Shown: positions 41,657 to 49,561 of the stretch, in pieces
Layout: every line of letters starts with the position of its first letter
Numbering within the stretch: position 1 is the first letter of the stretch
Origin: Thalassoglobus polymorphus
Lineage (GTDB): Bacteria; Planctomycetota; Planctomycetia; Planctomycetales; Planctomycetaceae
Assembly: GCF_007744255.1 (NCBI RefSeq)
Contig: NZ_CP036267.1
Span: 4,134,001-4,198,000 of the forward strand
Length of the DNA: 64,000 bases
Direction of reading: 5' to 3'
Translations under genes and position numbers: made by a program
Notes under the pieces: generated by a model
What the model was told of the DNA's origin: nothing
Seen by the model: only the letters and a program-made list of their open reading frames with translations
Database searches by the model: none

Positions 41657-42388
41657 CTACGCAGCCGTGCGAGGCCACTCTTGACGAACCTCGCCGTCGA
41701 TCACTCCATCGAGGACGATCTTGGTGCCGGAGTAATACTGCTTGTGAAACAACGCTGTGTCAGTGGCGTCGCATTGATCGCGGATACTGCGGACCCAGTC
41801 CGTTTGCATCTCGCGACGTTTGGACTTGGCCGCTTTTTCGCAGCCCGTGATCACCCAGTCGATCTTGCGAAGACGACGGCCAAATTTGATTGGGCCGAGA
41901 AGCGGCTCGGCCGAAACGAACCGTACTGCCGCTGGAATCTTCGTCAGCAGGTCGATGCGTTGCACGTAGTCCTGATTCTCGACGGTCACTCCGAGCCAGA
42001 CGTTCTGGTAACCCTTGCCCCAATCAGCCGGAAGACGATCCTGGATCAACTCGGGACGTTTCGTGAGGATCAACCAGTCGAGGTGCTCGCATTCCTTGAT
42101 GATCTCCCACGCTTCCAGTCGCCACGCATCTGCATCGGCGTGAAAGAAGTCAGACAAGGAACAGGTGAAGACTCGGGAGGGTGTGCCACTCTTGAGCGCC
42201 TTCCGGTTCCAGGTGAACGGGTTTCGCCACGTACCTTCCTTGGTTCGTATCGGCCCGTTGAATGGGGCATGCCCACGCAACTTCAACCATCGGGAGATGT
42301 AACAGTGTTGGCACGCGGGCGAGACTTTCTGACAACCCATCCACGGGTTCCAGGTGTGGTGAGTCCAGCCGATTTTGGAGTTCTGCAT
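41657..42388 (-). CDS. DUF5131 (phage Gp37/Gp68) family protein
   Basis: A 243-residue protein opening 'KIGWTHHTWNPWMGCQ', followed by Cys19-x6-Cys26-x2-Cys29 ('GCQKVSPACQHCY'). This is the hallmark of DUF5131 / phage Gp37-Gp68 proteins, which look like radical-SAM-type iron-sulfur proteins with an altered cysteine pattern. The conserved 'VFTCSLSDFFHADADAWR' and 'LDWLILTKRPE' segments support full length. The activity is not known to me. It is common on phages and islands. The ATG at 42388 is preferred over the longer frame start because the family begins there. Confidence 0.85.
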   Translation of the reverse strand: MQNSKIGWTHHTWNPWMGCQKVSPACQHCYISRWLKLRGHAPFNGPIRTKEGTWRNPFTWNRKALKSGTPSRVFTCSLSDFFHADADAWRLEAWEIIKECEHLDWLILTKRPELIQDRLPADWGKGYQNVWLGVTVENQDYVQRIDLLTKIPAAVRFVSAEPLLGPIKFGRRLRKIDWVITGCEKAAKSKRREMQTDWVRSIRDQCDATDTALFHKQYYSGTKIVLDGVIDGEVRQEWPRTAA

Positions 42389-42566
42389 TGTGAGGGTCTT
42401 TCTCTTTTGGGTGAAACGCGAGTTGGGACTCGCGTAGAGAAACTGGTAGATGACCGGCGTCTTAGGCGAGAGGCCGGTCATGAGACCCTCTTGGTCAGGG
42501 GTGGTCGTCACACAACATCACGTTTGTGTTGTCATCGCAGTACCGCTTACTTCAAGAATCAAATTT

Positions 42567-42992
42567 TTACTCCCAGAGCCCTTGGTGAATCAGGATTGCC
42601 TTGGTCAGGACACGGTAGTTGAGGTAGTCGTTCCACATCGCAAAGGCCATGGGCACGAAAAGATCGTGGAGGTCGAGTTCATCCGTGACTGGAAGGTATT
42701 CATGCGCGTAAATCGGTTTGCAATCTGGTGTGGCATCAATGCCTGCTTCTTCCAGCCACTGAAACATCCAATCCTCGGATACGTTTTCAATCACGTTGCG
42801 TAGTCGGCTGGCCAGATCGTCTTCTTCGTCAATGAAATTGTTGAAATACTCGGGATTGGATGCTTTGACAATGAGCTCATCGATGTCGACGTAGCCTCCG
42901 TTACAGACCCACTGGTAGACGTGGTGTGTGATCGGATTCATGGCCAAAATGGTGGGCTGGACTTGACTGGTCTGCGTGTTCACGGTCGTCAT
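42567..42992 (-). CDS. Hypothetical protein
   Basis: A 141-residue acidic protein with no recognised family. It is mostly helical and rich in Asp/Glu and aromatic residues, with an N-terminal Thr/Gln-rich segment. The start is supported by TTGGAGA eight bases before the ATG. It precedes the DUF5131 gene by 180 bases on the same strand and may share its transcript. Confidence 0.6.
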   Translation of the reverse strand: MTTVNTQTSQVQPTILAMNPITHHVYQWVCNGGYVDIDELIVKASNPEYFNNFIDEEDDLASRLRNVIENVSEDWMFQWLEEAGIDATPDCKPIYAHEYLPVTDELDLHDLFVPMAFAMWNDYLNYRVLTKAILIHQGLWE

Positions 42993-43600
42993 TTGTTGTC
43001 TCCAAATATTTTTTCAATCGAGATTTGGTAGCACCGGGTTCGGTGTTGGAGACAGCTTCATACTCAATCGCTGGCGTGCGTCTTTACTCAGCTGCTCGGG
43101 GAGTTTGAGCGTTTCGTGAGAACGACACGGCATTGACGATGGAGATCGTCTCGTGAAAGTAGAGGCAAAAGCCTGACGCCATGAAGGCGAGTGGTGGCAT
43201 TCCCTGGCAGAAAGTCGGCGAACTTCTTGAGTCGCGACACGGGTAATGCAGTCCCGAACACAATCAGTTCGGCGTCGCAAACGCGGCAAGTGTTTTAGCC
43301 GCAGGCCGGAGCAAATTTTGCTGGCGTATTTAGGAATACCATGGACAGTGAGAGCGATCAATAGAATCTACGAAGATATTTGAGATCACGCTGAAAATAA
43401 TCGCGCACCACCAAGCTGCCTTCTGTGGGGCGTCCCCCAGGCCTGATCTACTCTGTGTGAGCGGGCAAAACCAGATTTTGGGCAAGCTAGCTAGGATGTC
43501 AGGGTATGTTCAACCGCCAGATCGCAAAGTTCAATACGCTCGCGAAGCTCACTCATGCCAAGTACGGCCTGCCTTGCAGCAATTCGGAACCGCGAAATGG
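42993..43600. other. Gap without a supported gene
   Basis: A 608-base stretch between the hypothetical gene and the peptidase-dehydrogenase fusion. The one long frame (43014-43361, - strand) is basic and Ser/Arg-rich with no ribosome-binding site and no known motif. I see no tRNA and no clear repeat. Confidence 0.5.
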
Positions 43601-45586
43601 CTATTCACCTCTTGCATTGGTTTTACCGCCCGAGAAGCTACGAACGGACATTTCCCAGAGGTCGAAGCCGTACTTCTCTCGAACGACTGTCATGCGCATC
43701 ACATCTGTTGTTCCATCTGCAATTCTCAACCCCATGAGGTCACGGACCCGGTCTCCAAGATCTACATCACGGCTATAACCCAATGCCCCATGCGCGCGCA
43801 TGGCTTCATCACAAGCCTCTAATGCAATCTCAACTCCTTCGGCCTTGATGCCATTGACGAGAGGTTCCGCAGCGTCAAAGTCGCCCCGGTCGTAGAAGCG
43901 AGCAGCCTCCCGAGCTAGTGCCAATGCCATTCGTAGTCTGGTCAGGTTTTTGCCGATCGGTTGCTGAAGGTGCGTAAAGCGTCCGATCGGACCACCGAAG
44001 ACATGCCGCTGCCGGATTCGCTCAGCCATGATCTCCAGTGCCCGTTCACCACATCCAATAGCCGCCGCCGCTTGCATCAATCTCCAATAGAGGAAATGTT
44101 CCTCGAAGAGTTCTCCTCCGGAACCGTCGTCTCCAATCAAATGCTCGGGACCAACATACATGTTGTCGAACTTCAACCCGCCAAAAGAGTTACCCGTCAG
44201 TCCATGTGCGTACCGATCGACAATCTCCAATCCAGGATGATCAATCGGAAGAAGAAATGCTGTCCGATCGTTGGAGGAACCATCCGCTGATGAGGTGTAG
44301 AGAACAACGTGAGTTGCCTGTCGCAGACGGGCGTTCCATAGCTTTGAGCCGGTCAAACGAAAACCGTCGCCGTCTTTTACAGCTCGACTTTGCATGCTTT
44401 TGGTATCTGTCCCGGCATTCTCCTCGGTAATCGCGACCGCAAAGTAAGCATTTCCAGCAACCAGTTGTTTGAGCGCGACTTCAGCAACTGGCGAATCCAT
44501 CTTCACTGCTGGCCGACCGTGAGCACCACCCACCACATCTCGCAGATTCAAGTTGTAACGTCCGGCGTGGCGGAATATCTCCAGCATCTGCTCAGCGCTC
44601 CAGCCACTTCCCCCAACAGATGCTGGCAAGTCCAGCCCCGGAAGACCAAAGGTGGCACCTCGTCGACGCCACTCGCGTGGCGACGTCAACTTTCCTTCCG
44701 AACGAAGTTGTTCAGCAAGCTCGTCGATCGCTGTCTTTACCTGGTTCACGGTCAACGATGGGGTTGACGGCGGCACCATTTCCGACGGGAATAGCCGTAC
44801 CTTGAAAACGGTATTGAGTTCCAGAACGAGAGGGTTTGAGGACATCTGCCCAGGACTCTCAAAGTACACTCGTTTGTACTTGATCGCGGGTGAATCGCGT
44901 TTCTCGACCGTGAACTGGTAATCCTTCATCGGTTTGCCCGGATTCAAAACGCGAATCTGAGTATCGCCAAGATCCTTCAACAGCACGAAGTGCCGGCCGA
45001 GCACATTCCCACCATTCGTTGTGACGGTGTATGCAAGAATCGTTAGCTCTCCGCCCTTGATTGTAAGATCAGGCCCTTCACTGTCGGACCAGTACGGTCC
45101 GGTGTTTGCGTGGATACTGTTTCGTGCAGACACGAAATCCACTTGGACTTTATATCCAGGGATTTGGTCAGCCATCCAATCAAACAGATTGACGAATCGG
45201 TCGTTGGTAATTCGGCCTTCCTTTAGTTCGGGATGAGTCTGGAACAGTTGGAGTGCGTATTGATGAGGTTTTGGATGCAGCGGCTGGCCAGTCATCGACC
45301 GAAGCGTCTGCATGGCGATCAAAGCCGCCGAGATAGGACACGCCCCACCGCCATCGGTGTTGATCAGCGCGTCAAGTTCTCCTTGTCGAACGACCACAGG
45401 AGTGTTGTTCGAGTGCGCATCTTGAATCGCACGAATCGCATACGTCGGAGATGAAAGCACCTGGTTCGAGCCAGTCTGTGCAGCGGGGGTATCAGCCCTG
45501 ACAGCAGATTGCCATGGATTGCAGCACATTGACACAAGGAAAATCAGTAAATAAGAATGCCGCGTCGCAGAAGTCGTTATATTCAT
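43601..45586 (-). CDS. Exported cysteine-peptidase-like domain fused to acyl-CoA dehydrogenase
   Basis: A 661-residue fusion. A signal peptide (hydrophobic residues 11-22) leads into a papain-like or C39-like domain of about residues 45-225: Cys83 in 'GGGACPISAALIA', His199 in 'VLGRHFVLLKDL', Asn215 in 'VLNPG', a plausible triad. After a linker, residues about 280-661 form an acyl-CoA dehydrogenase: 'AITEENAGTDTKSMQ', 'LTGSKLWNA' for FAD, 'GGPIGRFTHLQQPIGK', and a C-terminal 'ADGTTDVMRM'. In the common form of the last motif a Glu is the catalytic base (EGT); here Asp624 stands in its place. The start has AGGA upstream. It lies 40 bases after the DUF6527 stop, so it is probably the last gene of the ubiquitin-like operon. 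Why an exported protein should hold a flavin dehydrogenase domain is unclear. Confidence 0.75.
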   Translation of the reverse strand: MNITTSATRHSYLLIFLVSMCCNPWQSAVRADTPAAQTGSNQVLSSPTYAIRAIQDAHSNNTPVVVRQGELDALINTDGGGACPISAALIAMQTLRSMTGQPLHPKPHQYALQLFQTHPELKEGRITNDRFVNLFDWMADQIPGYKVQVDFVSARNSIHANTGPYWSDSEGPDLTIKGGELTILAYTVTTNGGNVLGRHFVLLKDLGDTQIRVLNPGKPMKDYQFTVEKRDSPAIKYKRVYFESPGQMSSNPLVLELNTVFKVRLFPSEMVPPSTPSLTVNQVKTAIDELAEQLRSEGKLTSPREWRRRGATFGLPGLDLPASVGGSGWSAEQMLEIFRHAGRYNLNLRDVVGGAHGRPAVKMDSPVAEVALKQLVAGNAYFAVAITEENAGTDTKSMQSRAVKDGDGFRLTGSKLWNARLRQATHVVLYTSSADGSSNDRTAFLLPIDHPGLEIVDRYAHGLTGNSFGGLKFDNMYVGPEHLIGDDGSGGELFEEHFLYWRLMQAAAAIGCGERALEIMAERIRQRHVFGGPIGRFTHLQQPIGKNLTRLRMALALAREAARFYDRGDFDAAEPLVNGIKAEGVEIALEACDEAMRAHGALGYSRDVDLGDRVRDLMGLRIADGTTDVMRMTVVREKYGFDLWEMSVRSFSGGKTNARGE

Positions 45587-45626
45587 TTTGAGTTCCTACT
45601 TAGGCTCGCTTATCTGATTATGGATG

Positions 45627-45983
45627 CTATTGGTTGTTGTTCTCACGGCACCAAACCACTTTGCTCTCGCGAAGAAAGAAGTGGCTGCGACATCCTACTT
45701 TCCGCCAAACGGATGGTGATAAAGATACAGTATTGTTTGCATTGAAAACGATTGACCACCTTGGTCTCGTGTCGGCTAACAGATTCATGAGAAGTGTTTC
45801 ACCGCAGCCACATGGGCAGATCATTGCAACAAACCAGAGGTACTTTTCCTCGCCTGCTATGTAGATTGTTTCCGGTTCGATTTGATCTGGTAGCTCTTCT
45901 ACATGCTCCGTCTTGAAGCGTACCGGCTTCCTTTGAAACCAACTGCAAAGCCATGCCAAGTTGCGAGAGAAGAACTTTCTCAT
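45627..45983 (-). CDS. DUF6527-family protein
   Basis: A 118-residue protein with a compact metal-binding-like centre, 'AMICPCGCGETLLMNLL', and conserved aromatic and basic residues around 'VSLSPSVWRK'. This matches DUF6527, a small protein family that travels with bacterial E1/E2 ubiquitin-like systems. The role is unknown; the CPCGCG cluster suggests zinc. The ATG overlaps the JAB-E1 stop by four bases (ATGA), so it is translated by coupling. Confidence 0.75.
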   Translation of the reverse strand: MRKFFSRNLAWLCSWFQRKPVRFKTEHVEELPDQIEPETIYIAGEEKYLWFVAMICPCGCGETLLMNLLADTRPRWSIVFNANNTVSLSPSVWRKVGCRSHFFLRESKVVWCRENNNQ

Positions 45984-47377
45984 GCCGTTTCCACCTCGCT
46001 GAGATAGGGATTATCGAGGAGGGGCACGGTGTCACCTCGCCCAACATGTTTGGAAAGCGCCTGACACGGCGCCCCATCTTCGTCCATGGGAGCAAAACGG
46101 GGGTCCGTCAAGCTGCTCCCGAACCTCGCAAACTGCTCGTTGCCTTCGACGCGAAAGGGATGCAATCTCGCGAGGATTTCCAGCATCGTCAAACTTGCAT
46201 AGTGCATGTTTATACTTACAACAGCAGGACGATCTTCCTGAACTCCATGGATGTATTTGTCTTTCAGTTGAGTGGCGTAAACCTCTGGGTTCGTCCGCTT
46301 TAGCCCTTCTGCCTCAACCTGTCTCATCGTGATCACTTTTCGACTCAGCAAGCTGGAACCACCAGGTTGGAGATAGTTGACCGAACCACAAATCTGATTG
46401 ATGCCACCGTGACCATCCGCATCAAGGCGAATACCGACGTCGAAGTACGGCATGCAGTAGAAAGTTGCCAGTTTGTTCAGCAGCCAGCGTCCTTCAGCAC
46501 TATCCATACATCCCACGACAACATCACATTCAGCAACACGCCTGATGATCGCCGGTTCGCAAAGATTGTGTGGCAACGCCTCAACGACCGTTCCCAGCGC
46601 GACCGATTTGATCCACTTCTCGGCAACCTCCACCTTGAGTTGCCCGATGTCGCTCTTTCGCGCAAATGTAATGCGGTTTAGGTTTTTCTCGTCGATGCGA
46701 TCGGGATCAACCAAAACAAGATGGCCGACATTGTGCCTCATCAGCATTTCAAGCATCGGGCTGCCGGTGCCCGAACAGCCGACAACAGCAACAGAAAGTT
46801 GACGCAGCAATCCCGTTGTCCCAGCGCCGAATGCCTGCGCGTTGCGCCAAGCGAACCCTGGCATGTCATCGGATTTCACATCCGACGCGAACCAAAAGTT
46901 GAGATCGTCGCCGACAACGGACAATACGTCGATCGGCTCGAGTCGTTCTTCGGGCGTCATCCAGCGACCGAACAACGATCCGTCAGGTAAAACGCAAACG
47001 CTACCATGGGGTAAATCAGAATCCGTCCACGCTTGGACGGAAGCGAGCAGTTCGCGATCCGAAACATCATCGGTGGGGGAAAATCTGGCAAGGCCACAGG
47101 GATGGCTGTGAAACTTGATAACAGTCAGCCTTTTGTCAGTCGTTTCGCGGAGGATCGGGGCAAACGCATCAGTTTCCCAAGTAACGCAATCGTGCCGCCG
47201 AACAGGACACTTTTCGTATGGGATCGTATGAATCGCGCGCACGCTCAACGCGTGGACACTGTTCCCGTTCCGGCGACCGCAGAGCGCAAATGCCACCGCT
47301 TCCTTACCATCGCCTGGGTACAAATGGGACATTAGCAGTTCATGTTGTCGCCCCGTCATTCGCAACTTGGTTTTCAT
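45980..47377 (-). CDS. JAB deubiquitinase-like domain fused to E1/ThiF adenylyltransferase
   Basis: A 465-residue two-domain protein. Residues 1-150 are a JAB/MPN+ metalloprotease: Glu26, then His90-x-His92 in 'HSHPCG', Ser100 and Asp103. These would cleave Ubl conjugates with a zinc ion. Residues about 190-440 form a ThiF/E1 domain: nucleotide loop 'VVGCSGTGSPM' (199-208), 'LVLVDPDRIDEKNLNR' (220-235) and 'VVVGCMDSAEGR'. It should adenylate the Ubl C-terminus. A Cys-rich loop ('NQICGSVNYLQPGG') is a possible site for the thioester. The ATG overlaps the E2 stop by four bases. Confidence 0.92.
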   Translation of the reverse strand: MKTKLRMTGRQHELLMSHLYPGDGKEAVAFALCGRRNGNSVHALSVRAIHTIPYEKCPVRRHDCVTWETDAFAPILRETTDKRLTVIKFHSHPCGLARFSPTDDVSDRELLASVQAWTDSDLPHGSVCVLPDGSLFGRWMTPEERLEPIDVLSVVGDDLNFWFASDVKSDDMPGFAWRNAQAFGAGTTGLLRQLSVAVVGCSGTGSPMLEMLMRHNVGHLVLVDPDRIDEKNLNRITFARKSDIGQLKVEVAEKWIKSVALGTVVEALPHNLCEPAIIRRVAECDVVVGCMDSAEGRWLLNKLATFYCMPYFDVGIRLDADGHGGINQICGSVNYLQPGGSSLLSRKVITMRQVEAEGLKRTNPEVYATQLKDKYIHGVQEDRPAVVSINMHYASLTMLEILARLHPFRVEGNEQFARFGSSLTDPRFAPMDEDGAPCQALSKHVGRGDTVPLLDNPYLSEVETA

Positions 47378-47769
47378 CGGTCAAACTCCCTCGCCAGCCA
47401 GTGGTCCACCAGCGTCAAGTGCGTTGAAATATCATCTACGCCGACGCGCCACGGATTGGCAGATGTGTAGTGTCTTGACCATCGTTGCCACGGCTCCCCA
47501 GCAACACTGTGGTTGGAAACGGCAGGAATCTTCTTGCCGTCTGACCGCTGCAAATCGGGTCGAAAATAGACCATGTCCAACGCGGCCTCTGGATACGCGC
47601 TGGGGATCAAGAGCAGGGCCGAAACCTTCGGATGGTTGTAGCCCTCAGGAAGAGCCCAATCGTGGACGAGAAGGCATCGCTGCTTCCCGTCCACGATGGT
47701 TTCCCACGGCAGACCCCGTCCGTTCAAATGCTGCTCGTCCCACTCAGGAAGACGGAAATCTCGCCGCAT
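47374..47769 (-). CDS. Prokaryotic E2-like protein (Prok-E2_E type)
   Basis: A 131-residue protein matching the Prok-E2_E pattern: 'VHDWALPEGYNHPKVSALLL', 'IPSAYPEAALDMVYF', 'AGEPWQRWSRH', and 'WRVGVDDISTHL'. It would act between the E1 and the target in Ubl transfer. The only cysteine is Cys32 ('KQRCLLVHD'), outside the most conserved block, so whether a thioester forms there is open. The gene starts three bases after the Ubl stop and its own stop overlaps the E1 start. Confidence 0.82.
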   Translation of the reverse strand: MRRDFRLPEWDEQHLNGRGLPWETIVDGKQRCLLVHDWALPEGYNHPKVSALLLIPSAYPEAALDMVYFRPDLQRSDGKKIPAVSNHSVAGEPWQRWSRHYTSANPWRVGVDDISTHLTLVDHWLAREFDR

Positions 47770-47772
47770 GAC

Positions 47773-48102
47773 TCAGCCCTCCGTTTGATCTAGGGGCAGG
47801 GTCATAAAACGCTCGACGCCGCGTCTGGTGAAATCGGCGACGTCATCCAAACCAATCGTTTCGGTTTGGCCACCTCGCAGCTTTTGCGAGATAGTGAACT
47901 GTTCGGGCGGTGTTTTCCCCGCGAGAACCAGCAGTGCCCGCCCCGTCATCTCGGGAACTTCTACGACGTAGCGTTCCTTGTCGATACGGATACGGTAGCG
48001 GCGTGCTTTGGGCGGTTTTCGGCCCGCCTTTCCGCATTCTTCGACATCCAGCAGGTCAACGACATTATCATCGTCAACTTCGGCAGTCTGATGTTCAGAC
48101 AT
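47773..48102 (-). CDS. Multiubiquitin-type ubiquitin-like protein
   Basis: A 109-residue protein with a disordered acidic start (residues 1-22) and one beta-grasp domain of the multiubiquitin type (about 30-105, 'RYRIRIDKERYVVEVPEMTG'). The chain ends 'LPLDQTEG', a single terminal glycine with no residue after it. It should not need trimming before activation by the E1. The JAB domain of the E1 fusion is then more likely to remove conjugates. GAGGAG lies eight bases before the ATG. Confidence 0.85.
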   Translation of the reverse strand: MSEHQTAEVDDDNVVDLLDVEECGKAGRKPPKARRYRIRIDKERYVVEVPEMTGRALLVLAGKTPPEQFTISQKLRGGQTETIGLDDVADFTRRGVERFMTLPLDQTEG

Positions 48103-48400
48103 AGCTCAAATCTCCTCGCAGAAACACGGTCTGCGAACCGCCGCCAGCATTCTGATTGAAACGGACTGCGAGAAGAGCTACGCTACGAAGTAGCGGCTGG
48201 CGGGACTTCGCGCTGGTCACTAACTCAGCCGTTTCGCAGCTTGTCGCCAAACTTGCCTGCGATGCGGCTATTTTCTTTCGGGAATGCCGTGAAGCAATTC
48301 CGACCGCTTTTGCTTTCCTCTTCACCCTAATACTCGCACGCCCCGGAAAATCGAACCATGGAAGTTCGAGTTTTTCCTCAGTCGTCCTCGTCGGCATCAT
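48095..48400 (-). CDS. Possible small ORF bridging ImmA/IrrE and Ubl genes
   Basis: A 101-codon frame beginning ATGATG 22 bases inside the ImmA/IrrE gene's end and stopping eight bases into the Ubl gene, so it exactly fills the only gap in this operon. The product is basic and Ser/Ala-rich, ending in 'VFLRGDLSYV'. No family is recognised. Every other junction of the operon is similarly tight, which argues for it; the plain composition argues against. Coding status is uncertain. Confidence 0.35.
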   Translation of the reverse strand: MMPTRTTEEKLELPWFDFPGRASIRVKRKAKAVGIASRHSRKKIAASQASLATSCETAELVTSAKSRQPLLRSVALLAVRFNQNAGGGSQTVFLRGDLSYV

Positions 48401-49199
48401 CTTCTTCAGCCACCAGGAAGGTGACCGCGTAGCCGGATTGCCCAAAGATCAGAATCTCCTCCCAGAGATCGTGCGGCGGTTTGCCCTCGAACCAAATCTC
48501 GGAATCGACACAGCCCTTCGCCGACCGTTGTTGCGCGGCAAGTGCATTCTTGGAAATCGTTCCGGTTGGAACGTCAGACCCTCGTTCGACCCATCCGAGT
48601 CTCAATGCTCGCATAGAATCTGACGTAAAGCTGAAACGCACTCGACCGTTCTCTGTCAGCACGGCGCAACACGGTTCAAAATCGAGCTGAACGTAGCGTA
48701 TCACGGTGCTGAGTACTGAAGTCTCAAATTGGTCGTTCGCCAAGTCCGCCAGGTCTTGAAGAGAACATCCGCCGCGATGCCTTTTTGCAAAGTCGTTCAT
48801 CGCATGTCGTGGCATCAAGAGTGCCGCAGCAAACTGATCGGCTTGGCGTTCCAGTGGCTTTTCAGACACAAACCCGGCGCGGGAACCGTGCCAGAAACCC
48901 GACAGCAAGTACTCACGATGGGCGGGGATGTAAAAATGTCCCAACTCGTGAGCGATCGAAAATCGAACACGCCCCATTGGCCGCAACCCTGGTGAGGCTT
49001 CGGCGTAAAACAAATAGAATCCGCTTCGGTCATGTTGCTTTCGGTACTCAAGTCGGCCATCGAAACAGTCATCGTAAGTACCTGGTAGGACCTTGATTTG
49101 CTCCTCCGCTGCGATCTTGAACGGATCGACCGGCGTATCACAAATCTCATGACCAGCGCGAACTTCGTCGGCAAGTTGTTCGAGCTCAAGCGGTTTCAC
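48378..49199 (-). CDS. ImmA/IrrE-family metallopeptidase
   Basis: A 273-residue protein with zinc motif His84-Glu85-Leu-Gly-His88 ('SIAHELGHFY') and the downstream helix 'ERQADQFAAALLMP' (117-130) with the third ligand Glu or Asp. That is the ImmA/IrrE (COG2856) fold, which typically cuts a repressor or regulator under stress. The last 90 residues are extra and end in an acidic tail (EEDDADEDD). Coupled by four-base overlap to the acidic protein before it, and followed by the Ubl genes. A possible target is the acidic protein or the sigma factor encoded just upstream. Confidence 0.87.
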   Translation of the reverse strand: MKPLELEQLADEVRAGHEICDTPVDPFKIAAEEQIKVLPGTYDDCFDGRLEYRKQHDRSGFYLFYAEASPGLRPMGRVRFSIAHELGHFYIPAHREYLLSGFWHGSRAGFVSEKPLERQADQFAAALLMPRHAMNDFAKRHRGGCSLQDLADLANDQFETSVLSTVIRYVQLDFEPCCAVLTENGRVRFSFTSDSMRALRLGWVERGSDVPTGTISKNALAAQQRSAKGCVDSEIWFEGKPPHDLWEEILIFGQSGYAVTFLVAEEDDADEDD

Positions 49200-49561
49200 T
49201 GCTCCTCGGCTCCCTCGTCATCCGCATCTTCCAGTTCACGCAACTTTCGCTCCATCTCCTCGCGTGCCGCGTCGGTGAGATTGTCCTCGTCACCTCGATT
49301 CATCGCCGATGCCAGTTCTTCATCGTGAAGTGTTTCGGATTCTTTCCAAATTGACGTCGCCTTAGATTCTCGTGTCCCACTCATTACTCGCTCCACGAAA
49401 TCATCTCCCAGCTTCTCCAGCACCTGACGATCTTCGGCTGTCAAAAACCGTTTGGCTTTCTTCAACGCTTCCATATCCAGATCGCCAGAATCCTCCTGCC
49501 GGAAAGCTGCGGCAATGAGAGCGTCGAGCGCCTGATCCTCACGGTCCAGTTCGCTGTTCAT
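49196..49561 (-). CDS. Acidic helical protein, possible regulator of the sigma factor
   Basis: A 121-residue, strongly charged, helix-forming protein (for example 'REEMERKLRELEDADDEGAE'), with no transmembrane segment and no known domain. It lies between the sigma factor and ImmA/IrrE genes, overlapping both by four bases. By position it could be an anti-sigma factor or the substrate of the peptidase, but nothing in its sequence proves this. Confidence 0.65.
   Translation of the reverse strand: MNSELDREDQALDALIAAAFRQEDSGDLDMEALKKAKRFLTAEDRQVLEKLGDDFVERVMSGTRESKATSIWKESETLHDEELASAMNRGDEDNLTDAAREEMERKLRELEDADDEGAEEQ

Noticed and set aside
43014-43361. 115-codon - strand frame in the 608-base gap
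   Set aside because: Ser/Arg-rich composition of chance frames, no start signal and no similarity recognised.
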